From assembly GCA_963756815.1 (NCBI GenBank), contig CAVWPR010000004.1, positions 1 through 64,000 of the forward strand: DNA of 64,000 nt. Direction: 5' to 3'. Numbering within the stretch: the stretch's first letter is position 1; each line of letters starts with the position of its first letter. The notes below the pieces were generated by a model that was not told the DNA's origin, did not search any database, and saw only the letters and a list, made by a program, of their open reading frames with translations. Below, in pieces: positions 49,252 through 58,223 of the stretch. Origin of the DNA: JAENVU01 sp963756815. GTDB taxonomy: Bacteria; Actinomycetota; Acidimicrobiia; IMCC26256; JAENVU01. The translations under genes and the position numbers were made by a program.

Positions 49252-50985
49252 TCACAGGTCCCAGAACCGTTCGCGCCCGTACGCGACGAACGACGCGCGC
49301 AGCGCCTCCTCGTCGGCCGGGGTGAACGGCCGGTAGGACGGCTCGTCGCGGCCCCGTACGAACACGGCGTCGCCGCCGACGCGGTCACGGCGCCACTTCT
49401 CGTGGACCAGCGTGCGCTTCACGATCTTGAAGGTGCCCGTCGTCGGCGGCTCCTCGAGCACGCGGACGTAGCGCGGCCGCCACTTCGGGCCGATGTCGGG
49501 CTGGGCGTCGATCCACGCCGCGAAGCCGGCCGGGTCGAAGGTCGCGCCCTCGCGCAGCACCAGACCGGCCATCGCCTGGTCGCCGGCCTGGTCGTCCGGG
49601 ACGCCGTACACCGCCGCGAGCACGACGTCGGGCTGCGCACGCAGTGTCTCCTCGATCGGCCCGGCGGGGAAGTTCTCGCCGTCGACGCGGATCCAGTCGG
49701 CGTTGCGACCCGCGAAGTAGAGGTAGTGGTCGGCGTCGAGGTACCCGAGGTCGCCCGACCAGTACCAGCCGAAGCGGGTGGTCTTCTCGTTGGCCTCCGG
49801 GTTGTTGTAGTAGCCCTCGAACGGACCAACGCCACCGGTGTTCACGATCTCGCCGACGCAGTCGGCCGCGTTCGTGAGCCGGCCCTCGTCGTCGAGCTCG
49901 GCGACCGGCTTCTCGTTCCCGTCCTCGTCGACGACCTTGATGTCGGGGCCGGCGAGCCCGAGCGCACCGTCGCGTCGTTCGGCGTCGCGGTTCACCGCGA
50001 TGCCGCCCTCGGTCGCTCCGTACGCGTCGATGACCTCGACCCCGAACCGGCGGCCGAAGTCGGCGACGACCTGCGGTGAGCCCTCGTTGCCGAACGCGAC
50101 TCGGAGCGGGTTGTCGGCGTCGTCGGGACGCTCGGGCTGCGCGAGGAGGTACGCGAGCGGCTTGCCGGTGTAGTTGAAGTAGGTCGAGCCGTAGTGGCGG
50201 ATCGACGGGAGCCAGCCGGACGCCGAGAACTTCCGGGCGAGCCCGATCGACGCCCCGACGACGATCGACGGCGCCCAGCCGACCTGCACCGCGCTCGAGT
50301 GGAACAGCGGCATGCAGACGAAGCCGATGTCGTCGGGGCCGAGGTCCATGATCATGCTCATGCGCTTACCGGTGACGAGCAGGCGCCGCTGCGAGCAGAT
50401 GACCGCCTTCGGCGCGTCCGACGTCCCCGACGTGAAGATGAGCGCCCACGGCAGCTCGACGTCGGGTTCGAGCCCCGGATCGTCGGCGCCGACCGCGTCG
50501 AGTGCGCCGGGCAGGGAATCCTCCACGACGAGCACGGGTGGGAGGTCGGCGCGGATCGTCTCGAGCAGGTCGAGGTGGCGCGTCTCGGTGATCACGAGCC
50601 CGCAGTCGGTGTGCGTGACGTCGCGCAGCAGGTGCTCACCGCGCCGCGTGTGGTTCAGGCCGACGATCGCGCCGCCGATCAGGGCCGCGCCGCCCAGGGC
50701 GAAGAGGTACTCGGGGAGGTTGTCGAGCAGCACTGCCACGTGGCGCGGCCGACCGGCGGGGAGGCGCTCGAGGAAGAGGTTCGCCCACCGGCACGACTCG
50801 GCGTGGTAGTCGCGGTGCGTCCAGATCCGGTCCTCGAACCGGATGGCAGGGCGCGGCCCGACGTCGGGGTCCGCCGCATTGCGCCGGAGCAGCGCGGCCG
50901 CGTTCGGAGCGACGAGCGGGGCCTTTCCCGGCGCCGGCGCGGGCGCGCGGCGGGGCTCGGCCGCGGAACCTGACATGGGCGTCAC
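49252..50985 (-). CDS. AMP-dependent acyl-CoA synthetase (FadD-like), intact
   Basis: A complete 577-residue ANL enzyme of the FATP/very-long-chain type. The phosphate-binding motif is unusual, FTSGTSDAPKAVICSQRR, where the common form is TSGTTGxPKG. The A5 motif region reads DAYGATEGGIAVNRD, the hinge YWSGDLGYLDADHYLYFAGR, and the catalytic Lys motif near the end is GTFKIVKRTL. GTG 50985 starts; ATG 50976 is in frame. It probably activates the acid used by the dehydrogenase that follows. Confidence 0.88.
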   Translation of the reverse strand: MTPMSGSAAEPRRAPAPAPGKAPLVAPNAAALLRRNAADPDVGPRPAIRFEDRIWTHRDYHAESCRWANLFLERLPAGRPRHVAVLLDNLPEYLFALGGAALIGGAIVGLNHTRRGEHLLRDVTHTDCGLVITETRHLDLLETIRADLPPVLVVEDSLPGALDAVGADDPGLEPDVELPWALIFTSGTSDAPKAVICSQRRLLVTGKRMSMIMDLGPDDIGFVCMPLFHSSAVQVGWAPSIVVGASIGLARKFSASGWLPSIRHYGSTYFNYTGKPLAYLLAQPERPDDADNPLRVAFGNEGSPQVVADFGRRFGVEVIDAYGATEGGIAVNRDAERRDGALGLAGPDIKVVDEDGNEKPVAELDDEGRLTNAADCVGEIVNTGGVGPFEGYYNNPEANEKTTRFGWYWSGDLGYLDADHYLYFAGRNADWIRVDGENFPAGPIEETLRAQPDVVLAAVYGVPDDQAGDQAMAGLVLREGATFDPAGFAAWIDAQPDIGPKWRPRYVRVLEEPPTTGTFKIVKRTLVHEKWRRDRVGGDAVFVRGRDEPSYRPFTPADEEALRASFVAYGRERFWDL

Positions 50986-51113
50986 TCTAGACAGGAGACC
51001 GGGACCCGCGACCGGCCTCGTCGCACGGTGCGAGCCCGGGTAGCGGGGCCCGCCGACGGGTACCGGGGAGGGAAGACCGGTGCGCCACCGGCGATCCCTT
51101 CCGAGAGGACACG

Positions 51114-51969
51114 ATGAGCAACACCACCGCGACGACCGACACCTTCAGCATCGGCGGCGACCTCGAGGTCCACCGCCTCGGCTACGGCGCCATGCGCATC
51201 ACCGGTGACGGAATCTGGGGACCGCCTCCCGACCATGCGGCGGCGCTCGCGGTCCTGCGCGAGCTCCCGGCGCTCGGCATCGACTTCGTCGACACCGCCG
51301 ACTCCTACGGCCCCGAGGTCTCGGAGGACCTCATCCGCGAGGCGCTGCACCCGTACGACGGCGTCCACGTCGCGACGAAGGCCGGCCTGACGCGTCACGG
51401 CCCGGGGGTCTGGGCGCCGGTCGGTCGCCCCGAGTACCTCCGTCAGTGCTGTCGTGATGAGCCTCCGCCGACTCGGCGTCGACACGATCGACCTGTGGCA
51501 GCTGCACCGCATCGACCCTGCGGTGCCGCGCGACGAGCAGTTCGGCGTGATGCGCGAGCTCCAGGACGAGGGCAAGGTCCGCCACCTCGGGCTCTCCGAG
51601 GTCTCGGTCGACGAGATCGAGGCCGCGCGTGCGGTGTTCGACGTCGCCACGGTGCAGAACGAGTACAACCTCGCGAACCGAAAGTCCGAGGCCGTGCTCG
51701 ACCACTGCGAGCGACACGGCATCGGCTTCATCCCGTGGTTCCCGCTCGCTGCGGGCGCGCTCGCCGAGCCTGGTGGCGCGGTGGCCGACATCGCGACGGC
51801 GCACGACGCGACGGCGGGTCAGGTCGCGCTCGCGTGGCTGCTCGGGCGCAGCCCGGTGATGCTCCCCATCCCCGGAACGGGGTCGATCGAGCACCTCCGC
51901 GAGAACGCGGCCGCGTCCGCGCTGGACCTCACCGCCGACGAGCGGGCCCGGCTCGACGACGCGACCTGA
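51114..51969 (+). CDS. Aldo/keto reductase family protein (one frame jump)
   Basis: About 285 residues. The catalytic Asp and Tyr lie in VDTADSYGPEVSEDLIREAL, the Lys in HVATKAGLTRHGPG, and the His in DLWQLHRIDPAVPRDEQFG. The C-terminal LLGRSPVMLPIPGTGSIEHL is family-typical. The frame changes near 51445, within the PEYLRQC/VVMSLRRL stretch. ATG 51114 follows GAGAGGACACG. A three-copy 13-base repeat overlaps the stop codon. Confidence 0.88.
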
Positions 51970-52013
51970 CGACTCGGCCTGACGACTCGGCCTGACGACG
52001 CGACCGGGTCGCG
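51965..52013. repeat. 13-base tandem repeat and hairpin after the aldo/keto reductase
   Basis: CCTGACGACTCGG occurs at 51965-51977 and 51978-51990, then a third partial copy CCTGACGAC at 51991. Each copy contains a TGA in the same 13-base register, so the reductase stop is duplicated. A CGCGAC-CGG-GTCGCG hairpin (51999-52013) follows and may act as a weak terminator between convergent genes. Confidence 0.6.
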
Positions 52014-52020
52014 CCTGGAG

Positions 52021-53250
52021 TCAGCGCACCGCCCCGGCGGCACGGAGCGCCGCGATCCGCTCGGCGTCGTAGCCGAGCACGTCGGCGAGGACCGCGTCGG
52101 TGTGCTCCGCGAGCCCGGGGGCCTTGCCCGGCACCACGGGGTCGGCCCCGACGACCTTCACCGGGAACGGCAGCTGCTCGGCCCCGAGCGCCTCGGTCGG
52201 GAACCACTCGAAGCGGTCGACGAACTGCGGGTCGTCGGCCACCGTCTTGGGCGTGTGGCACGGCGCGATCGGCACGTCGACGTCGATCCCGAACTGCACC
52301 CACTCGGCAGTGGAGCGGGTACCGAAGATCGGCGTGAGCTCGGCCTGCAGCTCGCGATTGCCACGCGCGTGGTCGCCGTACTCGGAGCCCGGCCACCGCT
52401 CGAAGAGCTCGGGCCGGGAGACCGCCTCGCAGAACTTCTTCCAGAAGTGCTGCTCGCTCGCCATGAAGAGCACGTACCCGTCGGTCGACGCGTACACCTG
52501 GTAGCGCACCCCGCCCCGCATCCCCGCGATCGCCGGCTCACGCCGCACGTAGTCGTCGGACGGGTTGCCCGTCACCTCGGACTCGGGCCGCTCGTAGGCC
52601 CGCCAGGTCTCCTCGCGGTACCAGTCGAACGCGGCCGCGGCGTCGGACTGGGCGACCTCGAGCTGGGTCCCTTCCCCCGTGGCCCGCGCCTGGATCACGC
52701 CGGCGAGGATGCCGAGGGCGCCGAAGAGGGGCCCGGCGTTGATCCCGATGGAGACGTGGTCCGGGATCGAGGGATACCCGGCGTCGTCGATCTCGGGCTC
52801 GAAGATGCCGGCCCACGCGTCGTACGCGATGCCGTGACTCGCGAGGTCGCGGTACGGCCCGGTGGCCCCGTAGCCCGAGATCGTGCAGAACACGATCCGC
52901 GGGTTGATCTCCCTCAGCCGGTCGAACCCGAGACCGCGCCGGGCGAGCCCACCCGGGCGCATCGCCTCCACGACGACGTCACTCGTCGCGACCAGCGCCT
53001 CGAAGAGCTCGACGCCCTCCTTCGTCTTGAGGTCGATCGCGATGCTGCGCTTCCCGCGGTTCACGTGGAGGTGCATCAGCGAGACGCCCTCGACGATCGG
53101 CCACGTCATCCGGCGCACGTAGTCGCCGGACGGGGGCTCGACCTTGATGACCTCGGCTCCGAGGTCGGCGAGCGCGGTGGTGATTGCGGCGGGACCGAGC
53201 ATCGAGCACTCCACGATGCGCACGCCGGCGAGCGGTTGGGCGTTGACCAT
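52021..53250 (-). CDS. CaiB/BaiF-family CoA-transferase, intact
   Basis: A complete 409-residue class III CoA-transferase. QPLAGVRIVECSMLGPAAIT, ADLGAEVIKVEPPSGDYVRR, MHLHVNRGKRSIAIDLKTKE, TISGYGATGPYRDLASHGIA, with the catalytic Asp in HGIAYDAWAG, and the C-terminal LAEHTDAVLADVLGYDAERI. ATG 53250 is chosen by the family N-terminus; the frame stays open far upstream without similarity. Substrate unknown. Confidence 0.92.
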   Translation of the reverse strand: MVNAQPLAGVRIVECSMLGPAAITTALADLGAEVIKVEPPSGDYVRRMTWPIVEGVSLMHLHVNRGKRSIAIDLKTKEGVELFEALVATSDVVVEAMRPGGLARRGLGFDRLREINPRIVFCTISGYGATGPYRDLASHGIAYDAWAGIFEPEIDDAGYPSIPDHVSIGINAGPLFGALGILAGVIQARATGEGTQLEVAQSDAAAAFDWYREETWRAYERPESEVTGNPSDDYVRREPAIAGMRGGVRYQVYASTDGYVLFMASEQHFWKKFCEAVSRPELFERWPGSEYGDHARGNRELQAELTPIFGTRSTAEWVQFGIDVDVPIAPCHTPKTVADDPQFVDRFEWFPTEALGAEQLPFPVKVVGADPVVPGKAPGLAEHTDAVLADVLGYDAERIAALRAAGAVR

Positions 53251-53326
53251 GGCGGGCGAGAGTAGCGGGAGCAGGTTTTCGGCGGCGATGTTGCAACGGC
53301 GGGCCGTCCGGAGAGACGGTGCTCCC

Positions 53327-54037
53327 ATGCTGGCCGCCATCACCGACGTCGACGCGTACGTGCAGACCCGGGAGGGCTGGCACGCGCTCGCCGAGCGCGT
53401 GCTCTCACCCGTGCTCCACCGCGCGACCGGCCACATCGGCCTGCGGGCCGACGGAGCCGGCATCACGACCCCGCCGTTCGGACCGGATGACCGGCAGGTG
53501 CGGGTGTGGGTCGGCAACCTCGAGGACCGGCGCGCCGGTGGCGGTCGGGCCACGTCGCTCACGACGCTCGGCGCCGCGGCCGACTTCGTCGGCGTCGATC
53601 CGCGCGCGGAGACGGGGGTGTACACCGCGACCACGACGACCGACCCGGCCGCCCCAGTTGCCGGCGACGGCCGCAGCGCGACCGCGCTGGCGGCCTGGTT
53701 CGCGTTCGGCGACACGGTGCTCTCCGCCTGGGCCGGGTCGCACCCTGACGAGTCGCCGTCGACCGTGCAGCTCTGGCCGGAGCACTTCGACCTCGGCACC
53801 GATCTGGGTCCCGACGACACGCGCCGGGCCAACTACGGCGCGTCGCCCGGCGACGCCGACCATCCACTGCCCTACCTGTACGTGGGCCCCTGGACGGCGA
53901 GTGACGACCCGTTCTGGGACGCCGGCGCCTACGCGCGCCTCCCGTACGAGGCCCTCAGCGAGGCCGACGATCCGCTGGCGCTGGCCGCCCACTTCTTCCG
54001 GCGCGGTCACGAGGCCGCCGCTCGCGCGAAGTCTTGA
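53327..54037 (+). CDS. Conserved hypothetical protein
   Basis: A complete 236-residue soluble protein beginning MLAAITDVDAYVQTREGWHA. It is rich in short acidic loops and has aromatic runs such as VQLWPEHFDLGTDLGPDDTR and YLYVGPWTASDDPFWDAGAY. No family was recognised with confidence. ATG 53327 follows GGAGAGA. The stop TGA at 54035-54037 is the first half of the palindrome that precedes the TetR gene, so this gene and the regulator lie in tight tandem. Confidence 0.65.
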   Translation: MLAAITDVDAYVQTREGWHALAERVLSPVLHRATGHIGLRADGAGITTPPFGPDDRQVRVWVGNLEDRRAGGGRATSLTTLGAAADFVGVDPRAETGVYTATTTTDPAAPVAGDGRSATALAAWFAFGDTVLSAWAGSHPDESPSTVQLWPEHFDLGTDLGPDDTRRANYGASPGDADHPLPYLYVGPWTASDDPFWDAGAYARLPYEALSEADDPLALAAHFFRRGHEAAARAKS

Positions 54038-54051
54038 CAGTCTGACTGTCA
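54035..54051. promoter_or_regulatory. Palindromic operator before the TetR gene
   Basis: TGACAGT-CTG-ACTGTCA is a perfect 7-base inverted repeat with a 3-base centre, 17 bases before the ATG at 54069. TTGACA (54034-54039) and TAGGGT (54057-54062) at 17-base spacing could be the -35 and -10. The site would then overlap the promoter, fitting self-repression by the TetR protein. The half-site TGACAGT recurs before the desaturase. Confidence 0.6.
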
Positions 54052-54068
54052 TTACTTAGGGTCGGCGC

Positions 54069-54695
54069 ATGACCGCGGCCTCACCGGTACCGGAGGATCC
54101 CCGGGCCGGGAGCGACGGACCGGTCGACCGGCGCCGACTGCGCACGGAGCGGGGACGCGAGCTGGTCGTCACCGCGCTGCTCGAGCTCTTCGACGAGGGC
54201 GAGGCCCAGCCCGGCGCCGCCCGCATCGCCGAGCGCGCCGGGGTGTCCGAGCGCTCGGTGTTCCGGTACTTCGACGATCTCGACGCCCTCGCCGCCGAGG
54301 CCGTGGCCCGCCAGATCGGCCGGACGCGCGAGCTGTACGCCGCCCCGGACGACGCCGGCGACCTCGACCGTCGCATCCGCGCGCTCGCCGAGCAGCGGAT
54401 GACGATCCACGACCGCGTCGCGATCGTCTCCGCCGCCGGCCGCCGCATCGAGGCCCGGGCACCGAGCGTGGCCGAGGCGTTGACGTCGCGGCGCCGCCTC
54501 CTCCGCGAGCAGGTCGCGAGCCAGTTCACGGGCGAGCTCGACGCCGCACGCGGCCGGGCGCGGACCGAGCTGCTCGACGCACTCGACGCGGCCGCGAGCT
54601 TCGAGCAGATCGACCAGCTCCGCACCGTCGCCGGCCACTCGCGCTCGAGGACGCGCGCGGTGGTGATCCGGACGCTGCACGCCCTGCTCGCCTGA
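54069..54695 (+). CDS. TetR/AcrR-family transcriptional regulator, intact
   Basis: A complete 208-residue TetR-type repressor. The HTH part reads ELVVTALLELFDEGEAQPGA, IAERAGVSERSVFRYFDDLD, with the YF..FRYF mark; the ligand domain is all helical. ATG 54069 is downstream of a 17-base palindrome at 54035-54051 that it likely binds. It heads the operon 54718-58223 (DUF1330, metallo-beta-lactamase, DUF6282, EthD-like, nitroreductase). Confidence 0.92.
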   Translation: MTAASPVPEDPRAGSDGPVDRRRLRTERGRELVVTALLELFDEGEAQPGAARIAERAGVSERSVFRYFDDLDALAAEAVARQIGRTRELYAAPDDAGDLDRRIRALAEQRMTIHDRVAIVSAAGRRIEARAPSVAEALTSRRRLLREQVASQFTGELDAARGRARTELLDALDAAASFEQIDQLRTVAGHSRSRTRAVVIRTLHALLA

Positions 54696-54717
54696 ACCCC
54701 TCCCGAGGAGCCGAACC

Positions 54718-55161
54718 ATGCCCGACCACGTCACCCCGACCGACGAGCGACTCGCCGACGTCGCCGCCATCGGCGCCGAGGACGACTCGCCCGTCGTGAT
54801 GCTCAACCTCAACCGCTACCGCGAGCGGGCCGAGTACCCGGCGGGAACGCCCGGCGCCGACGTGAGCGGCCGCGAGGCGTACCTGCGGTACGGGGCGGTC
54901 GCGTACCCCGCCATCCTCTCGGTGGGCGGGGAGATCCTCTGGGCCACCGACGCGGCCGAGACCGTGATCGGCTGCGAGCACGACGAGTACGACGAGGTCG
55001 TCGCGGTCTGGTACCCCAGCCGCACCGCGTTCCTCGCGCTCGCCGAGTACCCGGGCTACATGGAGGCGCACGTCCACCGCGACGCGGCCATCGAGCAGGC
55101 CGCGCTCATCGCGACGCGCGGTGACGCCGAGCCCCGGCTGACGCAGCCGTTCTCCGCATGA
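54718..55161 (+). CDS. DUF1330-family protein, intact
   Basis: A complete 147-residue ferredoxin-like-fold protein. VMLNLNRYRERAEYPAGTPG, YGAVAYPAILSVGGEILWAT, and AVWYPSRTAFLALAEYPGYM match the DUF1330/dimeric alpha-beta-barrel pattern. GAGGAG precedes ATG 54718. Its TGA overlaps the next ATG (ATGA). Function unknown; such proteins often sit in aromatic or lipid catabolic operons. Confidence 0.75.
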   Translation: MPDHVTPTDERLADVAAIGAEDDSPVVMLNLNRYRERAEYPAGTPGADVSGREAYLRYGAVAYPAILSVGGEILWATDAAETVIGCEHDEYDEVVAVWYPSRTAFLALAEYPGYMEAHVHRDAAIEQAALIATRGDAEPRLTQPFSA

Positions 55162-55980
55162 AGGTCACGCTGCTCGGGACCGGCTCGCCGATCCCGGACG
55201 CCAACCGCGCCGGGCCGTCGACGCTCGTGCAGGCCGGCCCGCTCAACCTGCTCTTCGACTGCGGGCGCGGCGTGCTCATGCGCCTCACGGCCGCCGGCCT
55301 CTTCCCCGGCATGCTGCAGTACGTGGTGCTCACCCACCTGCACTCGGACCACACGACCGACTTCAACGACCTCGTCACCACCCGATGGGCGATGTCGCCG
55401 ATGGAGAACCCGCTGCCGGTGATCGGGCCGCCCGGCACCCGCGCGTACGTCGACCGCGTGCTCGCCATGCTCGTCGACGACATCGGGTACCGGCGCGACC
55501 ACCACGCGGACCTCAACTGGGATCCGGGCGTCCTCGTGCAAGAGTCCCACGACGGCCTCGTGTTCGACCAGGACGGCGTGCGCCTGATCGCCGCACCGAG
55601 CGACCACCGGCCGGTTGCGCCGACCACCGCGTTCCGGATCGAGCACGACGGCCACGCGGTCGTGATCGCCGGCGACACCGTCCCGTGCGAGGGCCTCGAC
55701 ACGCTGTGCGCCGGTGCCGACGTCTACGTGCAGACCGTGATCCGCACCGACCTCGTGCAGGCGATCCCGTCGGCGCGGCTGCAGGACATCCACGACTACC
55801 ACTCCACGGTCGAGCAGGCCGCGCAGACCGCGGCGCGCGCCGGCGTCGGCACGCTCGTGCTCACCCACCCGGTGCCGGCGCCGGCGCCGGGGACCGAGGA
55901 CGAGTGGGTCGCGCTTGGCCACCGCCCACTTCGACGGCACCGTGCTCCTCGGCGCCGACCTCACCACCGTCGAGACCTGA
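55158..55980 (+). CDS. Metallo-beta-lactamase-fold hydrolase, RNase Z-like (one frame jump)
   Basis: About 273 residues. VTLLGTGSPIPDANRAGPST opens as in RNase Z/arylsulfatase-type MBL enzymes, the dimetal motif THLHSDHTTDF follows, then VVIAGDTVPCEGL (bridging Asp) and LVLTHPVPAPAPG (final His). One frame change near 55915; the true end reads FDGTVLLGADLTTVET. Likely a hydrolase of small esters or phosphodiesters, not true tRNA processing, given its operon. Confidence 0.82.
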
Positions 55981-56021
55981 TCGGGCGTCCACGATCGTCG
56001 GGGGCGTGCGAGAGTGAGGGC

Positions 56022-56873
56022 ATGAGCGTCGACCTGACCGGGGCCGCGGATCTGCACGCCCACTTCGGTCCGGATCCCCACCGGGCGCGGTCGGTCACCG
56101 GGCTCGAGGCGGCCCAGCAGGCCGCGGCCGCCGGCCACGCCGCCATCGTCCTCAAGAGCCACGACACGCCGAGCGCCGGCCTCGCCGCCGCGCTGGACCC
56201 GCTCGTCGACGACCTCGCCGTGTTCGGGGGCGTGTGCTGCGACCACGAGATCGGCGGGGTGAACGCCGCCGCGATCGAGGTCGCCCTCCGGCTCGGCGCC
56301 CGCATCGTCTGGCTGCCGACGCTCAGCAGCGCGCAGGACGTGGCGAACGGCGTCGCCGCCCAGCTCGGCATCCCGGGTCCCGGCCTGCGGGTGACCGACG
56401 CCGACGACCGGCTCACGCCCGAGACCGAGGCGATCCTCGACCTCGTCGGCGAGTTCGACGCCGTCCTCGCCACCGGGCACATCAGCGCGTCCGAGCACCT
56501 GGCGGTGACCCGGGCGTTCGCCGGGCGGGGCAAGGTCCTCGTCACCCACGCGATGGAGGAGCTCGCCGGTCCGAACCTCGACGTCGGTCAGTGCGCCGAG
56601 CTCGCCGCGCTCGGTGCGCACATCGAGCTGTGCGCGCTCACGTGCGTCGGTGCCCTGGCGACGCGCCCGGTCGACGACCTCGTGGCCTGCATCCGCGCGG
56701 TCGGCGTCGACCGCGTCACGCTCGGCACCGACTTCGGCCAGGGCCTCAACGAGCCACCCGCCGCGGGCATGCAGACGTTCGCCGACGCGCTGTTCGCCGC
56801 CGGGCTCACCGAGGCCGAGATCCGTCGCATGGCCTGCACCAACCCGAACGCGCTGCTCGCGCGCGACGGCTGA
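56022..56873 (+). CDS. DUF6282-type amidohydrolase-like protein, intact
   Basis: A complete 283-residue metal-dependent-hydrolase-fold protein. DLHAHFGPDPHRARSVTGLE holds a HxH metal motif near residue 12, then VLKSHDTPSAGLAAALDPLV, ATGHISASEHLAVTRAFAG, LVTHAMEELAGPNLDVG and the end LGTDFGQGLNEPP, with the metal Asp. The layout resembles small amidohydrolases acting on lactones or cyclic amides. Unknown substrate; in the TetR operon. Confidence 0.75.
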   Translation: MSVDLTGAADLHAHFGPDPHRARSVTGLEAAQQAAAAGHAAIVLKSHDTPSAGLAAALDPLVDDLAVFGGVCCDHEIGGVNAAAIEVALRLGARIVWLPTLSSAQDVANGVAAQLGIPGPGLRVTDADDRLTPETEAILDLVGEFDAVLATGHISASEHLAVTRAFAGRGKVLVTHAMEELAGPNLDVGQCAELAALGAHIELCALTCVGALATRPVDDLVACIRAVGVDRVTLGTDFGQGLNEPPAAGMQTFADALFAAGLTEAEIRRMACTNPNALLARDG

Positions 56874-56908
56874 GCCCGGCGACGTCCTCGGCTCGTAGCA
56901 TCGCCGCC

Positions 56909-57556
56909 GTGGAGGACCGTCTCACGCCCGGGCTCTATCTGGAGATGACGGAGACGCCCATCGCCACCTACGTCGAGGCACGCGTCCCGGAGGTCCTGGC
57001 GCACCCCGGCGTCGCGCGCGCCACGTGGTGGGACAACGTGCAGCGCGACCGCGACGACCTCCCCCGCAAGCTTCCCGAGTTCCAGCACCTCGCGGTCTAC
57101 GAGGTCGACGACGGGTTCCGCGCACCTCCGCCGACCGCCGGCGTGACCGGTCACCACTTCCGTCGGTACCCCCGCCCGGGCCAGGGCCGTCTCACGGGAC
57201 GGCCGACGATCGGCCTGTCGCTCGTCCTCATCTCCCCGCGTGACGCCGCCGACGCCCAGGCGCTGCGCGACTGGGGGGACTTCGTGCACCTCCGCCACAT
57301 CGCCGAGGTCGCGGTCCCCGGCTACACGATGATCACGCCGTACGAGAACGTCGCCGGTGGCGATCCGCGGTTCATGCACTTCTACGAGATGGACACCGAC
57401 GATCCCGAGGCCTCGTACCGCGCGATGACGCCGCTCGTCACCGAGCTCCTCGGCGCCGGGACCCCCGAATGGGACCACTGGGCATTCCACCCGGCGCTGC
57501 GCATCATGTACGTGAACACGTTCCGCCGGCTCGGCGCGAGCGAGGGAACGTCGTGA
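56909..57556 (+). CDS. EthD/dimeric alpha-beta-barrel-like protein
   Basis: A complete 215-residue protein with GTG start. Two similar halves are visible: VPEVLAHPGVARATWWDNVQ with EFQHLAVYEVDDGF in the first, and LRDWGDFVHLRHIAEVAVPG with PRFMHFYEMDTDDPEASYRA in the second. That layout fits a duplicated ferredoxin-like (EthD/DUF4286) fold. Enzymatic role not known; it lies between the DUF6282 and nitroreductase genes. Confidence 0.6.
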   Translation: MEDRLTPGLYLEMTETPIATYVEARVPEVLAHPGVARATWWDNVQRDRDDLPRKLPEFQHLAVYEVDDGFRAPPPTAGVTGHHFRRYPRPGQGRLTGRPTIGLSLVLISPRDAADAQALRDWGDFVHLRHIAEVAVPGYTMITPYENVAGGDPRFMHFYEMDTDDPEASYRAMTPLVTELLGAGTPEWDHWAFHPALRIMYVNTFRRLGASEGTS

Positions 57557-57569
57557 ACGAGGGCGCGTC

Positions 57570-58223
57570 ATGAGCGAGGGCGCGGGCTTCTTCACCGTCG
57601 TGCACGCCCAGCGGGCGTGCCGCGCGTTCGCCGACGCGCCCGTGGACGACGCGACCCTCGCCCGGGTGCTCGACGCCGCAGTGCGCGCGCCGAGCGCGGA
57701 GAACAAGCAGCCTTGGGAATTCGTGGTGGTGCGCGACGCCGCCGCCCGCGCCGCGATCGGCGCGCTCATGGCGCGGGCGTGGGAAGCGGGTGGGCGCGCG
57801 TTCTCACAGGACCGGCTCCCGCCCCGAATGCTGGACGAGGTGGAGCGGGGCGCGACCGGCGGAATCGCGGCGGCACCCGTCCACGTCGTCGTGGGCGTCG
57901 ACACGCAGCGTGGGCTCGACGCCACCGCGGCCGAGTCGATCTACCCGGCGGTGCAGAACCTCCTGCTCGCCGCGACCGCCCTCGGCCTCGGGACCGCGCT
58001 CACCACCATCGCGCTCGGCTACGCCGACGAGCTGCGCGCGCTCGTGGGGTTCCCGCAGCACGTTCGGCCGATGGCCGTCGTCCCGATCGGTCACCCGACG
58101 CGGCCGCTCGGCCCGTCGCGGCGCGACGCGTTCGCCGCCCACACCCACCGCGAACGCTACGGCACCGCCTGGGACGGCGCGGTCGTTGACGCGTCGGGTC
58201 AGGGCGCCGTCGGGTCGGCCTGA
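57570..58223 (+). CDS. Nitroreductase family protein, intact
   Basis: A complete 217-residue FMN protein. The start VVHAQRACRAFADAPVDDAT fits the FMN-phosphate-binding R-x-x-R-x-F segment, RAPSAENKQPWEFVVVRD the second FMN strand, YPAVQNLLLAATALGLGTAL the dimer helix, and VPIGHPTRPLGPSRRD the C-terminal motif. Last gene of the TetR operon. Its 3' end overlaps the convergent lipoprotein gene by 25 bases. Confidence 0.9.
   Translation: MSEGAGFFTVVHAQRACRAFADAPVDDATLARVLDAAVRAPSAENKQPWEFVVVRDAAARAAIGALMARAWEAGGRAFSQDRLPPRMLDEVERGATGGIAAAPVHVVVGVDTQRGLDATAAESIYPAVQNLLLAATALGLGTALTTIALGYADELRALVGFPQHVRPMAVVPIGHPTRPLGPSRRDAFAAHTHRERYGTAWDGAVVDASGQGAVGSA

Noticed and set aside
54034..54062. Reading the TetR palindrome only as a -35/-10 promoter
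   Set aside because: The perfect 7-base inverted repeat is beyond what a promoter needs; an operator overlapping the promoter explains both.
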